Under the pieces are notes generated by a model. That model saw only the letters and a program-made list of their open reading frames with translations, ran no database searches and was not told where the DNA came from. This document shows, piece after piece, positions 34,191 to 47,232 of a DNA stretch of 64,000 nt (positions within the stretch are counted from its first letter, which is position 1; each line of letters starts with the position of its first letter). A program made the position numbers and the translations under genes. This DNA is from Gnetum montanum (lineage: Eukaryota > Streptophyta > Gnetopsida > Gnetales > Gnetaceae): positions 656,304 through 720,303 of the forward strand of contig MNCI01023945.1 of assembly GCA_015680685.1 (NCBI GenBank). Reading direction: 5' to 3'.

Positions 34191-37100
34191 AAGTTTTAAA
34201 CTTTAAAAGTCATAACTTTTAATTTAAGATGCCTTTTTGGTAAATGATAAGTCATTTTCTACAAATTTCAACCTTCCATAAAAAAAATACTTAATGTTAA
34301 AAAGTTAGGGATGGGAATCAAATGCAAAACCTCCTAATTATTAACCTTAACATTTAATGCTTCATATAGCTAACCATTAAAGCTAAGCTTTTTCTTGTCA
34401 AAATATTTATATAATTTAATTGTATTTAACTTTGTTCATTCATAGAAAAACTAATACTAAACATATTTATTGAAAAAAATTAAATGTTGGGCTTTGTCAT
34501 ATGTAGCCCCATGCTATGTTTGTGTCTTTTGATCTACTTGCATGTCTTTTGCCAAGCCTCTACCTAACCAAGCCACTCTAGTCACTGATATATTACCTCT
34601 ATTCCATTGTGCTATTATAGCTGAACCACTTAACCCTATTGCTACTACACCATTACAACAAACCTTTTTTTGTGGTCTGTGTAGCCTTTCATATCCCAAG
34701 CTTCCTTGTTACCCTAACATCCCTCTACATCTACCACTACTAGCAAGGCTAGCCTGGCTAGGACATGGCTACCATGTTGCCATGAAGCATCATGATAGGC
34801 TATCATTAATAGAGCTAGCTTACCACAAGAATGACTAGCCCTTGCTTCCTTGCTATCCTCACATCCCTTTACATTTAACACTGCTAGTAATGCCTAGCCT
34901 TGGTGTAGTATGGCCACTACACTACTATGAGTCATTGTAGCAAGCTACTGCTAGTAGGGATGGCTTGCCATGAGCATGTCTAGCTTCATCATCCCTTACA
35001 ATGGTAGGCCACTAATTGTTGTTAAGTGGAAATAAGAGAAACTCTTGCAACTACCACAGTATTGACCATTAGCCACAACCAACTTGGCTTGCCATCTTAC
35101 ACTATGTTCTCACTGCTCTTATGTACATCAATCCTCCACTGTGCATGACATCTTCCCATGCAGGATGTGCCATCATTTCTCTACTACTGCTCATGCATCA
35201 ATGTTGTCTCTTTTGCACTCTTCATTCCTTGTGATTCTACACTATGCTTGCAAAACATTTCATCCTGCTGTTGTGTTGATTTTAGTCATACCTACCTACA
35301 TGTCTTACCCTTATTCATTATCCTCTATGTTTAGCCTTGTTTTCTTTTTGGCTATCACACATGTTATTTTTACCACTACCTTTGCCCCCATCATCGCTAG
35401 CTTTCCCTCTACCATTACCAAAAGGCCTACCAAAATATTTGGTAACAATGGTAACTATAGATACCATCAACACCATAAAATGTTGCATCCCATGGAGCTC
35501 TACATAAACCACTAGTACCATAAAATCCTACCTCCCATGAAGCCCTATAAACATCACTAGTGTCGTAAAATCCTACCTCTCATGAAGCTCTATTAACATC
35601 ACTAATGCCATAAAATCTTACCTTTTATGGAGATCTAACAGATACTACTAGTGGTGTAAAATCCTACCTCCCACAAAGCTTTGATGAACATCAACAACTC
35701 CATCAATCTACCTTTTTGGCAAGTTCAACAATGAAAATTTTTTTTGGATGTCTTTTTTTATAAATGAAGAGTCATTTTCTATAGATTTGAACCTCCCATA
35801 AAAAATATTAATGTTAAAAGGTTGGAGTTGGAAATTAAACCCAAGACCTCCTAATAATTAACTTTAAGATCTTATGCTTCATATAGCTAACCACCAAAGC
35901 AAAGCTTTTTCTTATAAAAAAATTAATATACTTAAATTAGATTTAAACATTTTTAATAATAAAATAATAATAATAAATATAGCTTAAAATTAATTTTTTT
36001 TTATTTGGCCTTAACCATTATATTAAGGGCTAGATAGCTACTATGGTTGTCTATGCATTGCTAGATATGCCTCCCCATGTAATAGTCATATGTTATTTCC
36101 ATATCATCTGTCATTGCCTACAAGCATTCTTCTAGGCATCAACCACATTGTGCCACTCTAGTCACTGTTGCATTACCTATCTTCCACTACATCATTCTTA
36201 CTACACTACCTAACGTTGCAGCTATCTTGCCATTACAACCAATCCTTGTTTGTAGCCCATACATTTCTTGCATGATCATTATTCCTTATACATCCTTATG
36301 TTTTTCTACATTTTCTACCACTAGTGAGGATAGCTTGGCTATGTCATAGTCACTATACTACTATGAGGCATCATGGTAGACCACCATCAGCAATGCTATC
36401 TTGCTATAGGCATGGTTGGCCTCACCATCCTTTGTAATAGCAAGTCATTAATTAGGGTCAAGTAGTAACAAGAGAAGCCCCTATGCCTACCATAATTGTG
36501 ACCCTCTAATGCATCCATGCTTTCCATGTAGTCAATGTAACTTATCACCTTACATTTCCTTCCTATCACTAATATGTGTTATTTCATCCTTCCTCTATTG
36601 TACATGCTATCATCCCACATGATCCTTATAATCATTCCTCTATGCACCACTATGCTTTTTTCTACACTTTTCATACCCTATTATTGTGCACCATCCTTGC
36701 TAGGAGTTGAACCCCTCTATTATAATGATTTCAACTACACTTGCCTACATGACCTGCATTCTAGTGCTATCTTATATGTTTTATGTTGCTCTTTCTGCTT
36801 CCATGCATGCTATATTTGACACCACCTTTACCCCTACTAAAAATTCTGCTAAAAATTTTGGTAGTTCATGATGACCATGAACACCATCAACACTATAAAA
36901 TGCTATCTTCCATGGAGCTCTATGAACACTATTAGCATTGTAAAATATTATCTCATACTAAGATCCATGAACATTGCTGGTGCCATAAAATCCTACATCC
37001 CATGAAGCTCCATGGACATCACTAGCACTGTAAAGTCCTATCTTCTAAGTAGCTTTAATAGACATAGCTAGTGGCATAAAATCCTACCTTCCACAAAGCC

Positions 37101-37262
37101 CAGACAAACACTCCCAACCTACCTCCTCAGTAAGTTGAGAAACAAGAAAATTTTTCATCAATTTAAATTTTTTTGTTAATTAATGAAAATTTCAAACACA
37201 TAAAAAATAGGTCATAAATATTAAATTTGAAAATGTAGAGAAAATTTTGAAAAAGAAAATTT

Positions 37263-37330
37263 AAGATGTTGGAAGCAACTAGGATAAAAATTTCATAATT
37301 AACTATGTTTATCTTAAGGTAGTATTGGAA
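37263..37330 (+). repeat. 5S rRNA-derived segment, truncated
   Basis: The A-box part and GGTAGTATTGG remain. The C box is missing. Confidence 0.6.
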
Positions 37331-38088
37331 GCCATAACTTTTGATTCTAGTTAGTAAATGATGAGTTTTTCTTAATAGATTTCAACCTCTTATAAGAAAA
37401 CCTTAATGTTACAAAGTTGGGGTTGGAAATCAAACCCAAGATCTCCTAATTATCAACCTCAACATCTTATGCTTCTTATAGCTAACCACCAAAGCTAAGG
37501 TTTTTCTTGTCAAAAAATTTTAAAATACTTTATTTATATTTAAATTTATTCATTAATAAAAAATAAAAAATATATTTACAAAAAAATTAAAATTTGGACT
37601 TTACTCTAACCCTTAGGATCAAGCTTAACCAATCACTGACTATGAAACCCTTTGCAATAGCCCATTGTAGCCCCATCCCATTTTTGTGTCATCTACTATT
37701 AGTTGTACACTTGTAAAATCTTACCTTCCATGGAGCTCTGATGGATACCATCAACACTATAAAATCCTACATCCCAAGAAGCTCTAATGGATCCCACCAA
37801 TGCTATAAAATACTACCTTTCATGGAGCTCCATAAATACTATTGGCAATGTAAAATCCTACCTCTCATGGAGCTCTGATGGACACCACTGATACATTAAA
37901 ATCCTACCTTCCATGGAGCTACAATGAACACCACTAGCCTTCCTCTTTAACAAGTTTGGTAAAAGAAAATTTTTGTTCATTAATGAAATAATTCAAATTT
38001 TTCTTTCAATTGATAGAAATTTCAAACACATAAAAAATTTAGTAAAATTTAAATTTAAATATGAAGCACATTTTCAAAAAGGAAATTT

Positions 38089-38190
38089 GATGCATTGGTA
38101 GCAATTGGAATGAGAATTTTGTAATTAAATGCACTTATCTTAGAGTAGTACTTGGATGGATGACCTCTTGGGAAGTCTTGTTTTTCATGT
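38089..38190 (+). repeat. well preserved 5S rRNA-derived segment
   Basis: GAGTAGTACTTGGATGGATG runs straight into ACCTCTTGGGAAGTC, the plant 5S C-box region with three or four changes. This copy and 23413-23516 are the best evidence for the origin of the segment. Confidence 0.85.
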
Positions 38191-40801
38191 TGAATGTTTT
38201 AAACTTCAAAAGCCATAATTTTTGATTCATGATGCCTTTTTTGATAAATGAAGAGTTATTTTCTAGAAATTTCAATGTCCCATAAAGAAAACTCAATGTT
38301 AAAAAGGTAGGGATGCGAATTGAAACCATGACCTCCTAATTATTAACCTTAATACATTATGCTTCATATAGCTAATAATTAAAACTAAGCTTTTGCATAT
38401 CAAAAATTTATATACTTTTATTATATTTAACTTTGTTCATTTAGAGAAAAAATAATTTTTTTGGGCTTTTTCCTATGTAGTCCCATGTTGTTTCTATATA
38501 TTTTTTACACTACTTTCATGTCTTTTGTTAAGCCTTAGCCTAATCAAGACACTCTAGTCATCACTACCTTGCCTCTATTTTACTACACTATTGTAGCTAC
38601 ACCATCTAATCCTATCACTACTACACCTTGCAATAAACCTTTTTTTGTAGTTCATACAACCTTTCATAGCCCTAACTCCCTTGATTCACTCATGTCCCTC
38701 TACATCTACCACTACCAACAATGATAGCTTGGCTATGGCATGGCCACTATGCTACCATGAGGCATCATGATAGGCTTCAATGGATAGAGCTAGCTTACTG
38801 TAGCCAAGGATGGTCCTTGATTCCCTACTATCCTCCTATCTCTTTACACCTACCACTACTAGTAGTGCCTAGCCTAGCTGTAGCATGGCTACCATAGTGT
38901 TGTGAGCCATTGTAGCAAGCCACTACTAGTAGGGTTGGCCTATCATGAACATGACTAGCTTCGCCATCCCCTTTAGTGGTAGACCACTAATTGTAGTAGT
39001 GAAAATAAGAGAAATCATCATGGTCATCACAATCATGATCATCCATCATAGCCAACATGACATGCTACCTTACACAGTGTTCTCGCCACTGCTATGTGCT
39101 ATTTGACCATTCCTTAATTGTGCATATAATCTTTCCATGTAGGTCATGCCATCATTTCTTTGCTACTATTTGTGCATCATTGTCATCTATTTTGCATTCT
39201 TCATGTCCTATGATCTTGTGCTATCCTTGCCAAGAATCTTACCCTATTGATGTGTTGATTTTACTTGCACCTACCTACATGTCCTACCCTTCATCATTGT
39301 CCTTTGTGTTTTACCCCATTTATTTGCTACCAAATTTGCCATTTTTTCCACTACCTATGATTCCATCATCTCCACCATTTCCTCCTCCATCACCAATAAT
39401 CCCACTAGAAATTTTGATAGCCATGGCAACTGTGAACACCATCGACACCATAAAATCCTGCATTCATGGAGCTTTGTGGACACCAATGTTGCCATAAAAT
39501 CCTACCTTCCATGGAGTCCTATGAACATTGCTAGTATCATAAAATCATACCTCTCATGAAGCTCTGTCAACATCATTGACACTGTAAAATCCTTCCTTTC
39601 ATGAAGCTATGATATTATTAACCTTCCTAATTATTAACCTTGACATCTTATGCTTCATATAGCCAACCACAAAAGTGAAGCTTTTTCTTATCAAAAAAAT
39701 AATATATTTAAATTATATTTAACTATTTTTGTTAATAAAATAATAATAATAATAAGTATATATAAATAAAAATATTTATTTTTTTACATTTCATCCTAAT
39801 CGTTTAGGGTTAGGACCATGTAGCTATTGTGGCTGTTTATGTGCCACTATCTATGCATCCCTAGTAATAGTCCTATGTCATTTCCATGTCATCCATCATT
39901 GACCACATCATGCCACTCTAGTCACCACTACACTATTTCTACTACACTACCTAATGCCACAATTGTTGTGGCATTACAACCAATCCTTGTTTGCAGCCAA
40001 TGCAACCCTTGCATGACCTTCACTCTCTTTGACTTCTTATGTTTCTCTACAACTGCTACCACTAGTAGGGATAGCCTAGCTATGTCATGGTCACTGTACT
40101 ACTATGATGCATCATGGTAGGTCACCATTGGCAATTCTAGATTAATGCAAACATAGTTAGCCTTTCCATCCTTTGAAGTGGTAGGCCATTGATGAGAGCT
40201 AGGTAGCAAAAGGAAAATTTTTTGTGCCTACCATAGTTATGACCCTCCATTGTAACCACACTTTCCATGCAACTGATGTAATTTGTCACATTACATTACC
40301 TTCCTATTACTACCATGCATTGTTTCACCCTTTTTCAACTACGCATGCTATCATCCCATGTAATTCTTTCCATCATTCCTCTACCACTTCATAAGATGTT
40401 GACAATTAATATCATTAGCACTATAAAATGCTATCTTCCATGGAGATCTATGGACACTATCAGCATTGTAAAATATTACCTCATACTGAGCTCTATGAAC
40501 ATTGTTGGTGCTATAAAATCTTGTGTCTCATGGAGCTCCATGGACATCACCAGCACCATAAAATCCTAACCTCTAAGAAGCTCTGATGGACATAGTAGGT
40601 TCATAAAATCCTAACTTCTATGGAGCTTTGATAGACACTACTAGCCTACCTCCTCAACAAGTTCAAGAATAAGAAAATCTACCATCACTTGAGAGAAAAG
40701 TTTCAATTTTTTCGTTAATTGATGAAAATTTCAAACATGTAAAAAAAAGGTCATAAATACTAAATTTAAAAATGCTGAGAAAATTTTGAAATAGAATATT
40801 T

Positions 40802-40903
40802 GGGGTCTGGTAGCAACTAGAATAAAAATTCCATAATTAACTATGTTCATTCTAAAGTAGTACTGAGATGGATGATCACTTAGGAAGACTCATTTTCCAT
40901 GCA
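40802..40903 (+). repeat. 5S rRNA-derived segment
   Basis: AAAGTAGTACTGAGATGGAT and CACTTAGGAAGACTC are kept. Confidence 0.72.
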
Positions 40904-42489
40904 TAGACTTTTGAACTTTGGAAGCCATAACTTTTGATTTTGGTCACAAAATGAAGAGTCATTTTTAATATATTTCAACCTCCTATATAAAAACCTTAAT
41001 ATTAAAAAGTTAGGATTGGGAATCAAACCCGAGATCTCCTAATGATTAACCTCAACATCTTATGCTTCATATAGCTAACCATAAAAGATAATGTTTTTCC
41101 TATAAAAAAATTAATATATTTTATTTATATTTAACTCTTTTCATTAATAAAAATAATTATAAATGTATTTAAAGGAAAAAATTAAATTTTGGACTTGACT
41201 CTAATCCTTAGGATCAAGGCCATCTATCTAGTCATTGGCTATGTAGCCCCTTACAATAACCCAATGTAGCCTCATGTCATTTTGTATCATCTACTACCAC
41301 TTGCACATCTTTTGCCAAGCATTAACCTTGGCATGCCACTCTAGTTGCTACTATGTTTCCTATCTTCCACCATGCCATCCCTACCACATCAGCTAAACAT
41401 GTTGCTATCATGTCATTGCAACAAGTCCTTGTTTGTAGCTCATGTGGTCCTTTCATGACCCTCACTTCCTTGTCAATCTCACATCACTCTATGATTACTT
41501 CTACTTGTAGGGACAACCTAGCTTTAAGACAGCTAGTGCACTATCACAAGACATCATGGTAGGTTGTTGTTGGTAGGGATAGCTTACCATTAGCATGATC
41601 AGCCTTACCATACTCCATACTAGTAGGCCATTGATTATGGTCAAGAAATAATAAGAGAAACCTTCATTACCACCATACTCATTTCTTTCACTACTATTGT
41701 GCTTCCCATAGAGCCAATGTAGCTTACTAACTTGTGTATCCTTTTCATTGCTACTATGTGTAGTTTAACCCTTCACTATGTATAGCGTTATTTTACATAA
41801 GTCATGCTATAGTTTCTTTGCTACTACCCTTGTGCCAGTATCCTCTATTTAGTGCTCTTCATGGCCTATCATCCTATGCCATCATTTTTAGGAACTGAAC
41901 CCTAATGTTGCATTAATTTTGTTCATGCCTAGATGTGTGCCATTCCCTCTAATGTCATCTCAATTTGCATCATGTTTTTTTCTACCACACACACCATATT
42001 AATCATTAGCTACACTCTGTCATTGTCACCTTTGTCTTTGCCCTTGTCAAAAACCTTGCAAGAAATGTTGGTAGTTCATGGTGATCATGGATATTATTAG
42101 CATCGTAAAATCCTACCTTCCATGAGGCTTCGAAGACACCACCATTACCTAAAATCCATATTTTTCACAAAGCTATGCAACCTCCATTGGTGACCTAAAA
42201 TCTTGCATCCCATAGAGCTCATTAGATATTACTGTTATTATAAAATATTATCTCAAATGAAGCTTCAACGTACATCATCATTGCCATAAAGTTATACCTT
42301 CCATGGAGCTCTAAGAGACACCATTAGCACTACCAACTTACCTCCTCAACATGTTTATCAATGTGAATATTTTCTATTAATTAATGAAAAATTCAAATTT
42401 TTTATCAAAAGATGAAAATTTCAAACATGTGAAAAAATTGCTAAATTTTAAATACAAAAATGTGGAAAAAAATTTCAAAAATAAAATTT

Positions 42490-42595
42490 GGTGCATTGGT
42501 AGATACTAGGATAAAAATTCCATAATTAAGTGCACTCATCTAGGAGTAGCATTGGGATGGCTGTCCTCTTAGGAAGTCTTGTTTTCTATACCCAA
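42490..42595 (+). repeat. 5S rRNA-derived segment
   Basis: GAGTAGCATTGGGATGG and TCCTCTTAGGAAGTC are kept. The A-box part reads AATTAAGTGCACTCATC. Confidence 0.75.
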
Positions 42596-42899
42596 TGTTT
42601 TAAACTTTATAGATCATAATTGTTGATTCTTGATGTCTTTATTGGTAACTGAAGAGTCATTTTTTTCATATTTCAACCTTGTAAAAGAAACTTAATGTGA
42701 AAAAGTTGGGGTTGAGAATTGAACCTAAGACCTCTTAATTATTAACCTCAATATCTTATGCTTCATATAGTTAATCACCAACATCAAGCTTCTACATGTT
42801 AAAATTTAATATATTTTAATTATATTTAACTATTTTCATTAATAAATAATAATAATAAAAAATATATTTAAAGAAAAAATAAAATTTGATCTTTGCTCT

Positions 42900-42914
42900 T
42901 AACCCTTAGGGTTA
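42900..42914. repeat. hairpin core of the repeat unit
   Basis: TAACCCTTAGGGTTA is an exact inverted repeat, the same core as in the hairpin at 5675-5699. Confidence 0.8.
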
Positions 42915-43368
42915 AGGCTAGCTAGCTGCTATGACCAAGTACATGCTACTAGTCATGTAGCCCCATGCTATTTCAGTGTCATTTGCTACTACCAACATAT
43001 CTTTTTCTAGGCCTTGGCTTCATTGTGTAACTCTAGTCACCACTGCACTACCTATCTTATGTTGCACTATTCCTACCACAATGCCTGATCCCGTTGCTAC
43101 CATGCCATTACAACCAATCCTTGTTTATAGCTATGATAGTCCTTTCACTATCCTTGCATCCTCATCACACTCATATCCCTCTATGCTGACAAGGTTGGTT
43201 TGTTGTGGGCATGATCAGCCTTGCCATTCTTCATTGTGCTTTGTAGTAGTAGACCATTGATTGTAGTTAAGTGGTAATAAGAGAAAACCTTGTAGTTGCC
43301 AAACTCATGGTCCTCCACCACAATGGCACTTGTTGCACAGCCATTGTGACCTATCACCTTGCTCTACC

Positions 43369-43851
43369 TAGGTTACCAAGTGTTCCATGTATGCTCGAAG
43401 TGGTCGTGCTAAGTGTGCTAATTCATTGATAATCGACAATTAGTAATTCTATGGAAATAACATTAATTAACTACTAAAAGCATCAAATAATAGTAAACAA
43501 CATTAAATGCAATAATTAACCTATTCTAAATGTTGCAAGGTTTATCAAAAAGTTCTTCTTTATTTCTAGACACAAGGTGTGCTTAGGTACACAATGCTAG
43601 AGTAAAGATCCATTCACTTTATGACTCCTACTGTAGGCACTCAAAAATAATTCTAACTCTAGAATAGAAAAACTACAAGAGTTTGGCTAAGGGACTGAAA
43701 AAACCACTCCCTAGACCAAGCACCCCTATCTCTTATTTATAGCCAATGAGACAGGCTCTAACATTGTGTGTTCGATGTTGCTTGGCCCATCCGATATCAC
43801 GTATTCGATATCAAGGGTCCGATATCAGGTCACTTATTTGGTGACTCATCA
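43369..43851 (-). mobile_element. truncated LTR at the left end of the element B chain
   Basis: It starts TGATGAGTCACC at 43851 in element sense and breaks off at 43369, about 340 bases short of the normal LTR end, into tandem repeat. In the repeat unit the sequence on this side and that after 56377 are separated by roughly 0.7-0.8 kb, so flanking DNA was lost together with the LTR end. Confidence 0.85.
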
Positions 43852-44676
43852 TACCCCCATGACTGAATGAAAACTCATCCTTGAGTTCCTTACAAAATAT
43901 TTGGAAGGTATGGGATTATTAACTGAACAACAATTGACAATGATGTGGAATGACAGACTCAAAGTGCCTGGTGAATGAATTAACAACATATTATAGCATT
44001 GGTGCTCATAACCATTGTGGTGAACACTATACATAGATGACATCCAGTCCCTTACTTGACAACTTGAAGAGAGAGAGAGAGAGAGAAAAGAAAATGAGAC
44101 GCGTTGCTGCCGATGTCAAAAATGTGCACACCATTGTTCATCCATGGCCACATGACTCAGCTTGTTCCTTTTGTAAATGCTCTTGCTCTAGTCCATCCTG
44201 AGTGCTCCCTCCTATCCTAGTCCATTTTTCATGTGATCACCATCTACACACACAACACAATCATGACTTAGCAAGGATAGATAAGATATAATACAATTGA
44301 TACATTGCCTTGATATGAAGCACATTGGCTAGTTTGTGGGTATGGCAGATACTGGGTTAGAGGTTTGTAATTGATAACTACCCAAGGTGTAGGGGTAAGA
44401 TAAGTAATGAAATGAGAAAAATTTGCAACAAGCCCCCACAACTAAGAGTGAACCTCTAGTAGAAATAGGATGGAAAACAAAAGAAAAAGGAAGATAAGAG
44501 GAATAACAATGGTGAAGCCAATAAAAATGCATAGAAGGGAAGAGAAAAACAAAAACAGGTGTCATGGATGGGGTGAAATAAAAAATAGTTGAGCGCAAGA
44601 AATGTTTTTAAGGGAAAGAACTTAACAATTGCTCCAAAAAGGAATGCTAGTGTGTCCTCCCTAGCAATGATGCCAA
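43852..44676 (-). mobile_element. short internal region 1 (non-autonomous derivative)
   Basis: This 825 bp joins the 3' post-pol sequence, as at 47233-48035, directly to a primer-site remnant (44659-44675, TGGCATCATTGCTAGGG on the minus strand). All coding sequence is missing. It keeps the polypurine tract, the CT tract and the intron-like stretch (44244-44303). Confidence 0.85.
44244..44303 (-). other. intron-like GT-AG stretch, short copy 1
   Basis: The borders GTATC and GTAG are kept. It is 60 bases long. Confidence 0.35.
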
Positions 44677-45501
44677 TGATGAGTAGTAAGGTACCCCTAT
44701 GTCCAACCATATGAATATGAGGGTTCACACAGAACAAGGATGACTTATGCAGTTGTTGTCTTCCCAAGCTTACTTATAAGGCACAATTGTATGGTTAAGT
44801 AAACTTGAGGTGTATGATTTTTATGTTTTTCTTTTATATTTTCTATCCTAGTCTCCTAAGTGTGTGCAATGAAAATATTTAATTAACTAATGGATTTTGT
44901 AACTCTAATGTGAATCAAATCCTAACATCACCATTTGTTCCCACTCTCTAGACACATCCTAAACTAGTGTAACACTACTGGGATTACCAAACGCTAGTCG
45001 TTATTGGGTTACCAAGTGTTTCATGTATGCTTGAAGTGGTCATGCTGAGTGTGCTAATTCATTGATAATTGATAATTAATAATTCTATGCAAATAAAATT
45101 AATTAACTACTGAAAGCATCAAATAATAGTAAGCAACATTAAATGCAAAAATTAAGCTATTTTGAATGTTACAAGGTTTATCACAAAGTTCATCTTTATT
45201 TTCGAACACAAGGTGTACTCAGGTACACAATGCTCAAATAAAGATCTATTCACTCTATGACTCCTACTACGGGCACTCAAAAATAATTCTAACTCTAGAA
45301 TAGAAAAATTGCAAGAGTTTAGCTAAGGGACTAAAAAAACTACTAGCTAGACCAAGTGCCCCTATCTCTTATTTATAGCCAATGAGACAGGCTCTGACAT
45401 CACGTGTCTAATGTTGCTTGGCCCATCTGATATCGCATATTCGATATCGAGGGTCCAATATCATGGGTCTGATATCGAGTCACTTATTTGGTGACTTATC
45501 A
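44677..45501 (-). mobile_element. element B LTR, second in chain
   Basis: This complete LTR of 825 bp has TATAAATAAG at 45368-45377 preceded by ATTGG. Three GATATC-type palindromes lie upstream of it near 45428-45478. It is shared between short internal regions 1 and 2. Confidence 0.9.
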
Positions 45502-46407
45502 TACCCCCACGACTGAATGAAAACTCATCCTCAAGTTCCTTACAAAATATTGGAGAGGTATGGGATTATTAACTGAATGACAATTGACGATGACATGGAA
45601 TGACAGATTCAAGGTGCTTGGTGAACGGATCGACAACATATTATAGCATTGGTGTTCATAATCATTGTGGTGAACACTATACATAGATGACATCCAGTCC
45701 CTTAGCTAACAGCTTGAAGAGAGAGAGAGAGAGAGAAAAGAAAATGAGGTGCGTTGCTGCCAATGTCAAAAATGTGCACACCATTGTTCATCCATGGCCA
45801 CATGACTCAGCTTATTCCTTTTATAAATGCTCTTGCTCTAGTCCATCTTGAGTGCTCCCTCCTATCTCAGTCCATTGTTCATGTGATCACCATCTCCACA
45901 CACAACACAATCACGAATTAGCAAGGATAGATAAGATATAATACAGTTGATACCTTGCCCCGATATGAAGTACATTGGCTAGGAGGTGGGTATGGCAAAT
46001 ATTGGGTTAGAAGTTTATAACTAATAACTACCCAAGGTGTATGGGTGAGATAAGTAATGGAATGGAACAAATTTATGATAGGTCCCCATGACTAAGANGT
46101 AACTAATAACTACCCAAGGTGTATGGGTGAGATAAGTAATGGAATGGAACAAATTTATGATAGGTCCCCATGACTAAGAGAAACCTGTGGTAGCAATAGG
46201 ATGAAAAACAAAAGAAAAAGGAAGATAAGAGGATAAAAATGATGAAGCTAATAAAAATTCATAGAAGGGAAGAGAAAAACAAAAATGGATCTCATGGATG
46301 GGATGAAATGAGAAATAGTTGAGTGCAAGAAATGTTTTTTAAGGGAAAGAACTTAACAATTGCTTCAAAAAGGAATGCTAGTGGGTCCTCCTCAGCAACG
46401 GTGCCAC
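45502..46407 (-). mobile_element. short internal region 2 (non-autonomous derivative)
   Basis: This has the same make-up and the same deletion as short region 1. The extra 81 bp comes from the duplicate around the N at 46098, so the true length is about 825 bp. The primer-site remnant TGGCACCGTTGCTG is at 46393-46406, and the intron-like stretch at 45894-45953 keeps its borders. Confidence 0.85.
46018..46179. repeat. 80-bp duplicate around a single N
   Basis: 46018-46097 and 46100-46179 appear identical, with an N and one base between. No other copy of this region has the duplication, so it is most likely an assembly join. Confidence 0.88.
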
Positions 46408-47232
46408 TGATGAGCAATGAGGTACCCCTATGCCCAACTATACAAATACGAGTGTTCACGTAGAACAAGGATGACTTATGCAATCGTTGGCTTCCCAAGC
46501 TTACTTGTAAGGCACAATTTTTTGGTTAAGTAAACTTGAGGTGTATGATTTTTATGTTTTTCTTTTATATTTTCTATCCTAGTCTCCTAAGTGTGTGCAA
46601 TGAAAAGATTTAATTAACTAATGGGTTTTGTAACTCTAATGTGAATCAAATCCTAACACCAGCATCCATTCCCACTCTCCAGACACATCTTGAACTAGTG
46701 TAACACTAATGGGATTACCAAATGCTAGTCGTTACTAGGTTACCAAGTGTTCCACATATGCTCGAATTGGCTGTGCTTAGTGCGCTAATTCATTAATAAT
46801 TAATAATTAATAATTCTACTAAAATAACATTAATTAACTACTAAAAGCATCAAATAATAGTAAACAACATTAAATGAAATAATTAAGCTATTCTGAATGT
46901 TGCAAGGTTTATCACAAAGTTCGTCTTTATTTCTGGACACAAGGTGTGCTTAGATACACAATGCTCGAATAAAGATCTGTTCACTCTATGACTCCTACTG
47001 CGGGCACTCAAAAATAATTCTAACTTTGGAATAGAAAAACTGTAAGGGTTCGGCTAAGGGACTGAAAAAACAACTCCCCAGACCAAGCACCCCTATCTCT
47101 TATTTATAGCCAAGGAGACAAGCTCCAACATTGCGTGTTTGATGTTGCTTGGCCCATTTGATATCGTATATCCGATATCGAGGGCTTGATATCATGGGTC
47201 TGATATCAGGTCACTTATTTGGTGACTCATCA
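46408..47232 (-). mobile_element. element B 3' LTR (third in chain)
   Basis: This LTR is 825 bp, with TATAAATAAG at 47099-47108 and GATATC-type palindromes near 47158-47210. On its right it borders the polypurine tract of the coding copy. On its left it serves as the 5' LTR of short region 2. Confidence 0.9.

Larger units (their letters stand above)
29287..43368 (+). repeat. 5S-derived tandem macrosatellite, forward array 2
   Basis: This is the longest array, with about nine or ten units. 45-bp blocks lie near 29287-29435, 30840-31240, 32040-32305, 33635-33955, 35465-35700, 36885-37110, 37715-37935, 39435-39610, 40395-40645 and 42090-42335. The 5S segment is deleted in the units near 35.75 kb and 39.6 kb. 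The unit at 37.7 kb lacks the 0.9-kb pyrimidine-rich part, giving a spacing of only 0.8 kb. The hairpin core TAACCCTTAGGGTTA is intact at 42900-42914. Open frames up to 146 codons (39057-39497 and 35084-35515, plus) fall at the same place in several units. No host gene is seen. It ends at 43368 in a truncated LTR. Confidence 0.88.

Noticed and set aside
29287-43368. The 5S segments as LTRs of Cassandra elements
   Set aside because: There is no short TG...CA LTR pair around each 5S segment and no tRNA-Met primer site. The segment is a fixed part of a 1.4-1.7-kb tandem unit.
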